A stretch of DNA of 64,000 nt from Stigmatella aurantiaca (lineage in GTDB: Bacteria > Myxococcota > Myxococcia > Myxococcales > Myxococcaceae). The stretch lies in the NCBI RefSeq assembly GCF_900109545.1, contig NZ_FOAP01000003.1:62001-126000 (forward strand), read 5' to 3'. Position 1 is the first letter of the stretch. Every line of letters starts with the position of its first letter. The translations under genes and the position numbers were made by a program. Shown here in pieces: positions 41,835 to 50,325 of the stretch. Below the pieces are notes generated by a model. The model had not been told where the DNA came from. It was given only the letters and a program-made list of their open reading frames with translations, and made no database searches.

Positions 41835-42383
41835 ATGCCCCGCCTGAACTTCTCCCCCAAGCTGACCCCTTCCTTCTCTCCCCCCCGGACGAACCCCCAG
41901 GTCCAGCCCCGGGTTCCCCAGAGCCCCGCGCCGACCACCCCTCGCAGCCCGGGGCGGGACACCTTCGACACCCGCTCGCCGCGCACCAGCCCTTCGCCCG
42001 CGGACAACGATGGGTGGGAGACCGTCGGCCCGAAGAAGCCCACGGGCCCCAAGACCTTTGATCCGGACCGCCGGTTCAACCAGAACCTCACGCAGATCGA
42101 CAACAAGCTGTCCTCGGCCGCCGGGGGCAAGGGGGACATGTACGGCACCGTGACGGTCCCGAAGAACGACCTGGCCCGGATTCACAGCGACCTGCGCGAG
42201 CGGTACCACGGGAAGCCCGTGCCGGGGTACCCCAACGAGCGCTACTACGTGACCAACCAGAGCTTTGGCCGGAAGGCGGGCGGCTTCAACGTCACCTCCC
42301 ACGAGTACAACAAGAACGGCGTGGACCTGTCGCGGCAGGATGGGCGCTCCTCCCGGTTCAACATCCACATCCTCCCCCCGTAA
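41835..42383 (+). CDS. Proline-rich protein of unknown function
   Basis: 182 residues. The first 75 are rich in Pro, Ser, Thr and Arg (SPKLTPSFSPPRTNPQVQPR) and probably disordered; residues 85-182 form a compact polar domain with aromatic residues (RYHGKPVPGYPNERYYVTNQ near 137-156, HEYNKNGVDLSRQDGRSSRF near 165-179). No signal peptide or known domain. ATG 41835 begins MPRLNFSPKLTP; the open frame extends upstream without a ribosome-binding site. The disordered leader with a small C-terminal domain resembles exported toxin-like proteins in layout only. Confidence 0.65.
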   Translation: MPRLNFSPKLTPSFSPPRTNPQVQPRVPQSPAPTTPRSPGRDTFDTRSPRTSPSPADNDGWETVGPKKPTGPKTFDPDRRFNQNLTQIDNKLSSAAGGKGDMYGTVTVPKNDLARIHSDLRERYHGKPVPGYPNERYYVTNQSFGRKAGGFNVTSHEYNKNGVDLSRQDGRSSRFNIHILPP

Positions 42384-42481
42384 GCGCGCCTGCCACGAGG
42401 GCCCATGTGTCCATTTCTCGCCAGACGCCCGGCGCGCGCTAGCATGGGCGCGCTGCACCTTTTTTTCCTGGAGTCTTCGAC

Positions 42482-42889
42482 ATGAAGAAGTTGGCCTCGA
42501 TGTTCGCGGTGGCGTGCCTGGTGTTGGCGGGTTGTGGCGGCAATGACAATGAAGATCTGTGCGACGACCTGAGCGACAGCGGCAAGGATCTCTACGAGAA
42601 GAGCAAGGCCTGCTCCGACGGCGAGCCCTACGAGGAGCCCACGGACGCCGATCGTGAGCAGTGCGAGGAGGCCGTCAAGTCCTGTTCGGACAGCGAGAAG
42701 GACAAGATCAGGGACTTCGGCGACTGCCTCTCGAAGCTGCCGACCTGCACCCCCGCCACCGCGGAATCGTTCTCCTCCTCCCTCCTCGGCTGCTTCCTCA
42801 CCCACCTGTCCGGGATCAGCGAGGAGTGCGGTGGGTCCATCAGCGACGAGAACGTGCGCGAGGCCTACCGCCTCAGCCGCACCCGCTAA
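42482..42889 (+). CDS. Cys-rich lipoprotein
   Basis: 135 residues. MKKLASMFAVACLVLAGC is a clear lipoprotein signal, Cys18 being the lipidated residue. The mature part is acidic with ten Cys residues (for example DLCDDLSDSG, KACSDGEPYEE, CTPATAES, EECGGS), suggesting several disulfides in an exported helical domain. Small Cys-rich lipoproteins of this type are common in myxobacteria and mostly uncharacterised. It ends at a strong terminator and has no partner in the same direction. Confidence 0.82.
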   Translation: MKKLASMFAVACLVLAGCGGNDNEDLCDDLSDSGKDLYEKSKACSDGEPYEEPTDADREQCEEAVKSCSDSEKDKIRDFGDCLSKLPTCTPATAESFSSSLLGCFLTHLSGISEECGGSISDENVREAYRLSRTR

Positions 42890-42912
42890 GCCCCTCCGCA
42901 CCCGTGGTCTGA

Positions 42913-42946
42913 GACCCCAGCACCTTCCGGTGGCTGGGGTCTTTTC
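42913..42946 (+). terminator. Rho-independent terminator of the 42482 lipoprotein gene
   Basis: GACCCCAGC (42913-42921) pairs with GCTGGGGTC (42933-42941), with further ACC/GGT pairing in the loop, and is followed by TTTTCTTTC. It separates the lipoprotein gene from the convergent gene ending at 42959. Confidence 0.85.
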
Positions 42947-42958
42947 TTTCCGGCGGGC

Positions 42959-45900
42959 TTATCCGCGCAGCTTCCGGCCGAACGCTTCCAGCCGCTCGCG
43001 CGCCCGCTGCAGTTTCTCGCGGGGCAGCGAGAACACCGCGCGCACCCGCTCGGGGTCTCCACACCACGCCCCGCCGTTGAGCACCACGTGCGTGTGCGCG
43101 TACACCACCGCCGGGAGGTTCTCCCGCGTCAGCCGCACGCCGTCCACCTCCCGCCCCAGCCAGGACGTCATCCGGGGCGCGAGGAAGAGCCCGCCCGCCT
43201 GCACCGTCTCCTCCTCGCCCTCGCGGGGCAGCACCTCCGCCAGCAGCGCCCGCTTCTCGGCCAAGTCCCTGCGCATGTGCGCGAGGAACTCCCGCAGTGC
43301 CTGGTGACGCTCCGGGTAGAGCAGCTTGCCCTCCGGCCCCCGCGCATACGCCGCATAGAGCCGCGAGGCCGCCCGCGCCGTGGCCAGGTGCATCACCCCG
43401 GGCGCGCTCTGCCGCACCGCCTCCGTCAGCGCTCTGTCCCTCGCCGCCATCCACCCCACGCGCAGCCCGCCGGCGGCGAACTCCTTGGACAGGCCGCCGA
43501 GCACCACCGTCCGCGCCCCGATGCCCGGCACCGTCGCCTCCAGCCCCACCGGCCCGTGCGCCGTCTCCGCCGCCGGGTGGCTCAGGTTCACCAGCCCGAA
43601 GATTTCGTCCGACACCAGCCAGCAACGCTGCTCCACCACGTAGGTGGCCAGCGCCACCAGCTCCTCGTGCGACAGGTAGCTGCCCCCGGGGTTCGCCGGC
43701 TGGGAGATGACCACCACGTCCGGGGCGCTCGTCCCCCGGCGCTCGGACAGCGCGCTCAAGGGCGCCACGTCCAGCGCCGCGCCCACCGACGCCCACGTGG
43801 GGGGCAGCACGCCGTAGCAGGGGCTCGCCAGGAAGACGCGCGGCGCGCGCCCCAGCAGCCGGCGCAGCGCCACCCCCACGTGGTGCATCAGCGGCCACAC
43901 GCCGGGCGCCAGGGTGATGTCCCCGGGCTCGTAGCGCACCCCGCGCGTCTCCAGCAGGAAGGCCGCCACGGCCTCCGCCAGCCCATGCTGCGCGCCCGCG
44001 TCCCTCGGCGCCGCGCAGGCCGCCACCAGCCCCTCCATCAGCGGCGCGGGCAGCGGGGACTCGTTCTCCCCGTAGTCCAGGCGGATCAGCTCCGGGTCCT
44101 CCTCGCGGAACACCCGGGGCGCGAAGGCGGGAAAGTCCGCGAGCCGCGCGATGCGCCGGGAGCGCGGGGGGGGCACCGCGGGCTCCCCGCGCGCCGGGGG
44201 CGGCGGCGGCTCGGTGAAGGCGATGCGGAAGGAGAGCAGCTCCGCGAAGGTGCGCTCGTAGAACCACTGCACCAGCGTGCTGATGCGCGAGTACGTCACC
44301 TCCGCGGCCACCTCCAGCGCGGCCCGCAGGGGCGCGGGCACCGGCAAGAGCAGCGTCAGCTCCCAGTCCGGGAAGACGGCGTTCTTGATGAGCCCGTACA
44401 GCACCACCAGGTGCGAGGGGTGCGGCTCCCGGGCGAGGAACTCGAAGAGCGTGCGGGGCTCCACCTCGGCGGTGATGTTGAAGAAGGCGCTCTCGTCGAG
44501 CACCACGAGGATGCCGCGCCGCTCCGCCTCCTCCAGGATGCCGCGCAGCTCGGCCATGTTCGTCCGCTCGCCCGGCTCCACCGCCAGCAGCACCACCTTC
44601 ACGTCGAAGGCGCCGAGCAGCTGGCGAATCTCCCCCAGCGAGTTGTGTGTGACGGTGACGCGCACCCCCGCCTTCTCCAGCACCGGCGCGTACACGGCGT
44701 GCAGGTTGTGGGACACCAGCACCCCGTCCCCCTCGTCACAGGTGGACAGGAGCAGCGAGTACACGGCCTGCTCGCGCTCGGGCGCGACGAAGAGCTCCTC
44801 CTCCGACAGCCGCAAGTCGAAGAAGCGCCCCAGGTAGCGCGCCACGAGCTGGCGCAGGGTGCCGTCCCCGGCCTCGTGCGCATAGGGCAACAGGGGCGTG
44901 TGGGCCAGGCGCTCGGCGAGCGCCGCCACGAAGCCAAGCTGCTCCGGCGGGGCGTTCGCCAGGTCCAGCTCCTCCTGCAACCGGGAGGCGCCCAGCCCGC
45001 GCAGGGCCGCGCGCAGCGCCAGCGTCTCGCGGGGCAGCGCGAGCCGCGCCTCCCACACCGCCACCTCGTGCCAGATGGGGTGGCCCGCCGACAGCCACCC
45101 CAGCGCGGTGGAGGCCCGGAGCGGCTCGGGGCTGTGGGCCTCCATGAAGAACTCGAACTCGCTGCGCGTGCGCTGCTCCAGCGCCACCAGCGGGCGGATG
45201 TCCGTGTCCGCCGCCTGCATCACCCGCCGGGCCACGCGCACCCGCGTGGTGAAGCCCCGCCGGGTGAACATGCGCTCGATGATGGCGCGCCCCGGGCGCC
45301 CCGCGAGGTTGAGCAGCAGCCGCCCCTCCAGCGCCAGGCGCTCGGGGACTTCATCCAGGAGCCGCGCGTTGAGCCCCAGGCCGAAGTGGTCCTCGTAGAC
45401 GTTCTGGATGGCGCAGTAGTTGGACAAGTCATACAGGGCCTGCTCATCGGCCTGGGACACCTCCGCGGGCAGCCCCTCGCCGCGCAGCACCTGGGGAATG
45501 CACCCCACCACGAAGTCCCACGGCTGCGTGGCGGGCACCTGGCGCAGCAGGTCGCTCTCCCCGAAGGACAGCCGCGCCACCAGCGCCTCGTCCCCGTTGA
45601 GCCAGGCGTTGCACCACGCCAGGGGGGCCGCATGCGGGTTGAGGTCCACCCCCAGCACGTGCGCCAGCCGGGTGAAGCGGGCCAGGGCCAGGCAGATCCA
45701 CCCCGAGCCCGAGCCCACCTCCACGAGCCGCTTTCCCGCGTACTCGTCCAGGGGCACCTTGAGCAGCCCCTCCAGGAAGGTGTGCGCCCAGGCCTCGGGG
45801 GCGAAGATGGAGGGCAAGAGGAGCAGCTCCAGCCGCTCCTGCGAGGAGCCCACCGCCACCACCACCGAGGTGAGCCGCAGCGGCGCCCCCTCGGGCTTGC

Positions 45901-46030
45901 CCCGGGACAGCTCCGCCAGCGCCCTCAGCTCGGCGAGCGCCTGGGGGCGGTGCTCGGGCGCGGCGAGCCGTCCGGACAGGGCGCGCAGTTGCTGGAAGGC
46001 TTCCCGGGGAGACTCAGGGTAGGTGGCCAT
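42959..46030 (-). CDS. Plant-type methionine S-methyltransferase-like fusion (methyltransferase + aminotransferase-like)
   Basis: 1023 residues. Residues 50-290 are a class I methyltransferase: motif I VEVGSGSGWICLAL at 103-116, GVDLNPHA near 127, and the GCIPQVL at 176-182. Then come segments that match plant methionine S-methyltransferase as I remember it: LSNYCAIQNVYEDHFGLGL at 202-220, AGRPG at 243-247, QAADTDI at 272-278 and FEFFME near 295. Two aminotransferase-like domains follow: a degenerate one (about 370-610, LDESAFF, YGLIKNAVFPDWEL) and one with full PLP motifs (about 645-1020: QPANPGGSYLS, VSDEIFG, GGLSKEFAAGGLRVGW with Lys849). The plant enzyme makes S-methylmethionine from methionine and AdoMet. 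ATG 46030; single gene, no operon partner. Confidence 0.85.
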   Translation of the reverse strand: MATYPESPREAFQQLRALSGRLAAPEHRPQALAELRALAELSRGKPEGAPLRLTSVVVAVGSSQERLELLLLPSIFAPEAWAHTFLEGLLKVPLDEYAGKRLVEVGSGSGWICLALARFTRLAHVLGVDLNPHAAPLAWCNAWLNGDEALVARLSFGESDLLRQVPATQPWDFVVGCIPQVLRGEGLPAEVSQADEQALYDLSNYCAIQNVYEDHFGLGLNARLLDEVPERLALEGRLLLNLAGRPGRAIIERMFTRRGFTTRVRVARRVMQAADTDIRPLVALEQRTRSEFEFFMEAHSPEPLRASTALGWLSAGHPIWHEVAVWEARLALPRETLALRAALRGLGASRLQEELDLANAPPEQLGFVAALAERLAHTPLLPYAHEAGDGTLRQLVARYLGRFFDLRLSEEELFVAPEREQAVYSLLLSTCDEGDGVLVSHNLHAVYAPVLEKAGVRVTVTHNSLGEIRQLLGAFDVKVVLLAVEPGERTNMAELRGILEEAERRGILVVLDESAFFNITAEVEPRTLFEFLAREPHPSHLVVLYGLIKNAVFPDWELTLLLPVPAPLRAALEVAAEVTYSRISTLVQWFYERTFAELLSFRIAFTEPPPPPARGEPAVPPPRSRRIARLADFPAFAPRVFREEDPELIRLDYGENESPLPAPLMEGLVAACAAPRDAGAQHGLAEAVAAFLLETRGVRYEPGDITLAPGVWPLMHHVGVALRRLLGRAPRVFLASPCYGVLPPTWASVGAALDVAPLSALSERRGTSAPDVVVISQPANPGGSYLSHEELVALATYVVEQRCWLVSDEIFGLVNLSHPAAETAHGPVGLEATVPGIGARTVVLGGLSKEFAAGGLRVGWMAARDRALTEAVRQSAPGVMHLATARAASRLYAAYARGPEGKLLYPERHQALREFLAHMRRDLAEKRALLAEVLPREGEEETVQAGGLFLAPRMTSWLGREVDGVRLTRENLPAVVYAHTHVVLNGGAWCGDPERVRAVFSLPREKLQRARERLEAFGRKLRG

Positions 46031-46077
46031 GGTGGGGCCGGGAGTCTAGGGGGGCCTTGGGCGCCCCAAAAGGCGAA

Positions 46078-46104
46078 GGGCCCGTCCCTCATCGGGACAG
46101 GCCC
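46078..46104 (-). terminator. Hairpin downstream of the 46145 gene
   Basis: GGGCCCGTCCC (46078-46088) pairs with GGGACAGGCCC (46094-46104), one mismatch, loop of five bases. On the minus strand it is followed by TTCGCCTTTTGG, a weak U-rich end. It separates the 46145 gene from the methyltransferase gene start at 46030. Confidence 0.5.
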
Positions 46105-46144
46105 TCGCTGTGTGAACCATCGCGCCTTTACGGGGCGCGAAGCA

Positions 46145-46594
46145 CTAGAAGATGTGCTGCGCGTGGGCGCTGGCGATCGTGTTGGCGAAGTTCTGCTGCG
46201 CCAGGGGGTTGGCCAGCGCGCCCACCTGGTCCGCCACGCCCTTGATGGTGCTGGCGAAGTCGGCGATCTTGCTCACCGTGGGCAGCGCCTTGCTGAGCAG
46301 GCCGATGCCGGCGTTCACCGGGCCGGACAGGAACGAGGCGGCGTTGTCGATGAGGCCCTCGGCCAGGGGCTTGAGGAACTTGCCCAGACCGAACGGGAGC
46401 TTGTCCAGGAACCCGCCCGCGAGATCCTTGATGGGCTGGGTCAGGGCGCCCAGGCCCTTGCTGGCGAAGTTGAGGACCTGCGAACCGATGTTCACGACGC
46501 CCTTGGCGACCTCGGCGACCTTGCCGGCCACGTTGCCAACCGTCTCCGCGACCTTGCCGACAGCCTTGCCAACTGCCTTGACGACTCCGCCCAT
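46145..46594 (-). CDS. Small Ala/Gly/Val-rich helical protein
   Basis: 149 residues without Cys or Trp, rich in Ala, Gly, Val, Lys and Leu. It begins with an amphipathic repeat, MGGVVKAVGKAVGKVAETVG, in which V-x-K-x-x-x-x-V spacing recurs, then LNFASKGLGALTQPIKDLAG and further amphipathic helices. This resembles membrane-active or phasin-like helices. No signal peptide and no known family. The upstream gap of 110 bases holds an AT-rich stretch but no clear ribosome-binding site at ATG 46594. The next gene upstream on the same strand is also small and unknown. Confidence 0.65.
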   Translation of the reverse strand: MGGVVKAVGKAVGKVAETVGNVAGKVAEVAKGVVNIGSQVLNFASKGLGALTQPIKDLAGGFLDKLPFGLGKFLKPLAEGLIDNAASFLSGPVNAGIGLLSKALPTVSKIADFASTIKGVADQVGALANPLAQQNFANTIASAHAQHIF

Positions 46595-46704
46595 GACTGG
46601 ACTCGCTTTCGAACTCTTGAAGGGTTTTTTGGAAGGGGTGAAGCTTTGATTGAATTGTCGGGGGGCCTGAATAAAGGTTTCCTCCCGGTTTCACTTTCCT
46701 GATC

Positions 46705-47133
46705 CTAACCCTTCGAGCTGTTCTTCTTGATTTGCTCCAGCAGCGCGGGGTCCGTCTTGAGGCCCGTGGGGTTGGCCGCATCGCCCGTCAGCGAGGGCCC
46801 CTTCGCGGTGCGCGCGTCGGAGAACTCCGACTTCTCGAACTCCTCGTTCACCCCCAGCTCGCCCTTGGCGGCCTTGGTGAGCAGCTTCGCCACGTCCTCG
46901 TTGGTGGGCGTCTGGAAGCCCTTGGCGTGGAGCTCCTCGTCGCTCACCACGGCGATCATCGGCTCCTTGTCCTTGTCCTGGGCGTACTCGAGCACCAGCT
47001 CCACGTACGCCTCCAGCTCCATGCCCACCGACTTGGCGATGCGCTTGGTGTCGGCGTCCTTGAGCAGCTCGGCGCGGACCACTTCGATGGGCCGCTTGAG
47101 ACCACGCTTGGGGCGGGGGGCGTCCTGGGACAT
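46705..47133 (-). CDS. Small charged protein of unknown function
   Basis: 142 residues, soluble, highly charged with Lys, Glu and Asp. The first part (KRGLKRPIEVVRAELLKDAD) and the centre (IAKSVGMELEAYVELVLEYA near 32-51) look helical; the C-terminus after 100 is polar and disordered. No known family. ATG 47133 has GGAG upstream in the divergent gap. It is divergent from the CmpB-like membrane protein at 47280 and lies upstream of the 46145 gene, with which it may be co-transcribed. Confidence 0.65.
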   Translation of the reverse strand: MSQDAPRPKRGLKRPIEVVRAELLKDADTKRIAKSVGMELEAYVELVLEYAQDKDKEPMIAVVSDEELHAKGFQTPTNEDVAKLLTKAAKGELGVNEEFEKSEFSDARTAKGPSLTGDAANPTGLKTDPALLEQIKKNSSKG

Positions 47134-47165
47134 GACAGAGGGCTCCGGGCAAGTGTGAAGAAGTG

Positions 47166-47194
47166 TTGACAGTCTGCCCGGGTTTTCTTTTTAA
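47166..47194 (+). promoter_or_regulatory. Promoter-like element upstream of 47280
   Basis: A perfect TTGACA (47166-47171), a 17-base spacer and TTTTAA (47189-47194). Transcription would begin near 47201, some 80 bases before the ATG at 47280. CCCGGG occurs once inside the spacer and once at 47212-47217. Confidence 0.5.
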
Positions 47195-47279
47195 GAGCAA
47201 GTTTCCTCCCGGGTGGACCTTGCCGTACCCACACAGGGAAACCATTTTGCCTCTCAGCTTCGGCGTGGGGAGGCCAGGG

Positions 47280-47846
47280 ATGATCGGACGGGGAAGCAGA
47301 AGCGAGACGCCGCCAGGGGCTGGAGGGCAGCCACTGGGCCCCGTGGCCCGCTTCATCGTCTACGGCCTGGTGGGCTGGTGCATCGAGTGCCTCTTCACCT
47401 CGCTGGTGGACCTGGCCACGGGCGCGGGAGACCTCCGGCTCCGGGGCTACTCCTACCTGTGGATGCACCCCATCTGGGGCGTGGGCCTGCTGCTGGGCGA
47501 GCAGTTCGTGGGGGTGATGAAGCGCGCCGGGCTGAGCCGCCTGCTGCGCGCCACCCTGGGCATGCTCCTGTGCTTCGCGGTGGAGTACTCCACCGGCGCG
47601 GTGCTCCTCGCCGTGGTGGGCCTCTGCCCCTGGGACTACTCCGCCTCGTGGGCCAGCGTGCACGGGCTGATTCGCCTCGACTACGCCCCGTACTGGTTCT
47701 TGTGTGCGTGGATGTGTGAGTTCCTGTTCACCCTGGTGAGCCGGGTTCACGTGTGGGCCCCCGTGGCCCCGGCGGCGGCCGAGCCTCCGGCGGCCCTGGA
47801 GGCCCCCGCATCATTATATGCGGGCGTGGGTGCGGGCCGCGGTTAG
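47280..47846 (+). CDS. CmpB-like membrane protein (putative type IV ABC permease family)
   Basis: 188 residues with about four membrane helices. The family pattern of small bacterial CmpB-like proteins is readable: an entry helix VYGLVGWCIECLFTSLV near 27-43, RGYSYLWMHPIWGVGLLLGE near 54-73, EYSTGAVLL near 101-109, CPWDYSAS near 115-122 and YWFLCAWMCEFLF near 140-152. The biochemical role of this family is not established and the permease label is only a database name. ATG 47280 has GGGAGG upstream. The gene overlaps the convergent methyltransferase stop by four bases. Confidence 0.75.
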   Translation: MIGRGSRSETPPGAGGQPLGPVARFIVYGLVGWCIECLFTSLVDLATGAGDLRLRGYSYLWMHPIWGVGLLLGEQFVGVMKRAGLSRLLRATLGMLLCFAVEYSTGAVLLAVVGLCPWDYSASWASVHGLIRLDYAPYWFLCAWMCEFLFTLVSRVHVWAPVAPAAAEPPAALEAPASLYAGVGAGRG

Positions 47847-48658
47847 CCCGGGCGGGGCACCCCACCCGGAGGCTGCCAGCGCAGGTAGCCACGCTCCCAC
47901 AGCCACGGCTCGGGGCTGACGCCCGGACAGGTGTGGGCCAGCCGCTGGGCGCCCTGGAGAAAGCCCGCCTCGGGGGTGCTTGCCCCGTGGGCCCGGGCCT
48001 CGGTCCACGCCGCCGTCCAGGCCTCGAAGAACGCGTGCAGGGCCGAGCCCCGCGCCAGGCGCCGGCGCCAGTCCACCGGCAGCCAGTCCCGGAAGAGCAG
48101 CGGCGCGAAGCCCTGGTGGAAGTCCGTGTGGAAGAGCAGCGCCTCGCGGTGCAGCCCCCCGGCCTCCCGCCGCAGCAGGTACGCCACGGTGATGCCCCCC
48201 GGCCCATCCGTGCTGCCCTCCACCAAGAGCCCCCCGGGCAGCAGCGCCTCGCCCAGCTCCGCGTGCGCCGCCGCGGCCTCCTCGGGCCGGTACTGGCGCA
48301 GGATGTTCATCGCCCGCACGAGCCGGACCGGCTGCCCCGCCTCGCGCGCCCAGCCGAAGCCCCCGTGCCGGAAGTGGGTGTGCGCCGCCGCGTGGGGGGC
48401 CGCCGCCGCCGCCCGCCCCGCATCCGCCTCCACGCCGATGACGCGCAGCCGGGGGTTCAACGCCCGGAACGCCTCGGCGCTCTCCAGCGTCGTCCATGGG
48501 TGCTCGCCGAAGCCCACGTCCAGGAAGGCGGCCTCGTCCCACGGTCCGTCCTGCCGTTCCAGCAGTGGACGCTCGGCGTGCACGAGGTACGCATCCAGCG
48601 CCCGCAGCCGGGAGCGGGACGTGCGGCCACGCGTCCGGCGCTCGGGAGCCTCGCTCAC
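47843..48658 (-). CDS. SAM-dependent methyltransferase-like protein
   Basis: 271 residues. [20 protein letters not shown] near 43-62 is a Rossmann motif I (D-V-G-x-G), and [20 protein letters not shown] near 71-90 holds the acidic ribose-binding residue. [18 protein letters not shown] and [17 protein letters not shown] near 140-160 continue the fold. The substrate is unknown. GTG 48658 overlaps the TGA of the macrodomain gene by four bases, so the two are co-translated; perhaps both act on nucleotides or ADP-ribosylated molecules, but this is speculation. Confidence 0.8.
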   Translation of the reverse strand: MSEAPERRTRGRTSRSRLRALDAYLVHAERPLLERQDGPWDEAAFLDVGFGEHPWTTLESAEAFRALNPRLRVIGVEADAGRAAAAAPHAAAHTHFRHGGFGWAREAGQPVRLVRAMNILRQYRPEEAAAAHAELGEALLPGGLLVEGSTDGPGGITVAYLLRREAGGLHREALLFHTDFHQGFAPLLFRDWLPVDWRRRLARGSALHAFFEAWTAAWTEARAHGASTPEAGFLQGAQRLAHTCPGVSPEPWLWERGYLRWQPPGGVPRPG

Positions 48659-49188
48659 CCGGGCACGCCTCCCCGGGCTCCCGGCACGTCCGCCAGGGCT
48701 TGCCGGTACACCTCCAGGTCCGCCGGGCTGAAGAGCACCACCGTCACCTTCTCCACCGCGGGCAGCCGCGCGAGCGCCGCGTGAATCTCCCGCAGCGCGA
48801 TGCGTGAGGCCTGCGCGAGGGGGTACCCGTAGATGCCCGTGGAGATGGAGGGAACGGCCACCGTGCGCAGCCCGTGCGCCTCCACCAGCGCGAAGACGCT
48901 CTGGTAGCAGCGCGCCAGCAGTTCCGGCTCGCCCCGCTCCCCGCCCTGCCAGCGCGGCCCCACCGTGTGGAGGACGTGGCGCGCGGGCAGCCGGTAGCCC
49001 CGGGTGATGCGCGCCTCGCCCGTGGGGCACCCCCCCAGCGTGCGGCACTCCTGCAGCAACTCCGGCCCCGCCGCGCGGTGGATGGCGCCATCCACGCCCC
49101 CGCCGCCCAGCAGCGAGCTGTTCGCCGCGTTGACAATGGCGTCCGCCGCCACCGCCGTGATGTCTCCAAGCCAAAGCTCCAGCCGCAT
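48655..49188 (-). CDS. Macrodomain protein, O-acetyl-ADP-ribose deacetylase type
   Basis: 177 residues forming a single macrodomain: [20 protein letters not shown] near 6-25, [15 protein letters not shown] near 27-41 (ADP-ribose loop), LHTVGPRW near 77-84 and [12 protein letters not shown] near 111-122 (phosphate loop). These enzymes remove ADP-ribose from O-acetyl-ADP-ribose or from proteins. ATG 49188 was chosen: AGAGGAG lies eight bases upstream, whereas the GTG nine bases earlier touches it. It is divergent from the H1-like gene and coupled to the methyltransferase-like gene. Confidence 0.92.
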   Translation of the reverse strand: MRLELWLGDITAVAADAIVNAANSSLLGGGGVDGAIHRAAGPELLQECRTLGGCPTGEARITRGYRLPARHVLHTVGPRWQGGERGEPELLARCYQSVFALVEAHGLRTVAVPSISTGIYGYPLAQASRIALREIHAALARLPAVEKVTVVLFSPADLEVYRQALADVPGARGGVPG

Positions 49189-49293
49189 GGCCTCCACTCC
49201 TCTGAGGAGGATCCGCCCCTCCCCCGCTTCCCACTCACCGCTTCATGACTACCTTTGGCAACAAACCGAGATTTCTCTCAAGTGAGGACAGTC

Positions 49294-49752
49294 ATGGCAA
49301 CGCTCAGGCGGAACCTGGTGGAGAAGGTCAAGAAGGCCGCGGCCAAGGTGAGCACGCGGGGCGCGGAAGTGGCGACCAAGGCCGGCACCCGGGGTGCCCG
49401 CGCCATCGTGGAGACCACCGTGGCCGCCGTGAAGACGGTGGACACGCTTCAGAAGAAGCTGGGCCGTGGCAAGGCCGCCGCGTCCAAGCAGACCGCCACG
49501 CCCAAGGCCGCCGCGCCGGTGGTGAACACCCCGCCGGCCAGCGACGCGCCCGTGGCCAAGCAGTCCAAGCGCAGCGCCGCCCCGGCCAACCTCCCCGAGG
49601 CGCCGGCCGCGGTGATGGGCCGCGACGCGGGCCGCAAGACGATGCCGGCCGCCTCCGCCAAGCGCACCAAGCCCTCCAAGGCGGCGGCCAAGGAGGCCAA
49701 GCCGGCCTTCAAGGCCAAGCGCGGGCAGAAGCACCTGCACACCGGCCGCTAG
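49294..49752 (+). CDS. Histone H1-like Lys/Ala-rich protein
   Basis: 152 residues with a very basic Lys/Ala/Pro composition. The first 60 form helices (MATLRRNLVEKVKKAAAKVS, ARAIVETTVAAVKTVDTLQK), then come Ala/Pro/Lys stretches (AASKQTATPKAAAP, PSKAAAKEAKPAFKAKRGQK) like the C-terminal tail of histone H1. Such proteins bind DNA without sequence preference, as nucleoid proteins. ATG 49294 has GAGGA five bases upstream. The gene stands alone between divergent and co-directional genes. It may also act as an antisense-like linker for condensates. Confidence 0.8.
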   Translation: MATLRRNLVEKVKKAAAKVSTRGAEVATKAGTRGARAIVETTVAAVKTVDTLQKKLGRGKAAASKQTATPKAAAPVVNTPPASDAPVAKQSKRSAAPANLPEAPAAVMGRDAGRKTMPAASAKRTKPSKAAAKEAKPAFKAKRGQKHLHTGR

Positions 49753-49899
49753 GCCGTCCGCGCCGGGGCCCACCGCTCACGCGGAGCCCTGGCGCGCCGC
49801 GCGCATTGCTCATCCCGGCGCGCTGGACTAGCACGTCTCCCGGCCCGGACGGGCGGTGGCCTTCCGCCCCGCCGATGCTCCGGCCGCCGGGAGCCCTCC

Positions 49900-50307
49900 A
49901 TGTCCCAAGCCGGTGGTGAGACGCTGCGCCCCATCCTGTTCGTGCGCGAGCTGCACTTCGAGCAGATCCTCCACTGGAACCAGGCCCGCAAGGAGGTGCT
50001 CACCGCGGACATCCTGCCGCAGACGGGCTACATCCTCCCCGGCAAGGCCGCAGGCTTCCTGTACCGCACGGACAGCTCCGTGGCCTGGATTGAGAACCTC
50101 GTGGCCGCCCCGGAGCTGAGCCGCGAGGAGCGCAGCGTGGCCATCGACGCCATCGTGAAGGCGGTGAGCGACGAGGCCCGCAGGCTCGGCTTCAAGATGC
50201 TGCTGGGCTACACCGTGCTCGACGCGGTGGTGAAGCGCGCCGAGCGCCTGGGCTTCGCCCACGTGGAGGGCAACTTCCAGCTCGTGGCCCTCCAGCTCCA
50301 ATCCTGA
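49900..50307 (+). CDS. Short GNAT-like acetyltransferase
   Basis: 135 residues. IENLVAAPELSREERSVAIDAIVKAV near 64-89 and the following EARRLGFKMLLGYTVLDAVVKRAERLGFAHVEG (by position 92-124) have the GNAT layout of acetyl-CoA-binding motif and a helix-plus-strand ending in LGF. It is shorter than most members and the P-loop-like Q/R-x-x-G-x-G/A is weak, so catalytic function is uncertain. ATG 49900. It converges on the 50326 gene. Confidence 0.65.
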   Translation: MSQAGGETLRPILFVRELHFEQILHWNQARKEVLTADILPQTGYILPGKAAGFLYRTDSSVAWIENLVAAPELSREERSVAIDAIVKAVSDEARRLGFKMLLGYTVLDAVVKRAERLGFAHVEGNFQLVALQLQS

Positions 50308-50325
50308 GGCCCCCGAAGGGCCTCC

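Noticed and set aside
43088-46702. 1204-residue plus-strand open frame opposite the methyltransferase gene
   Set aside because: Low-complexity Arg/His/Gln composition, no motifs, and no ribosome-binding site; it is antisense to a well-supported gene.
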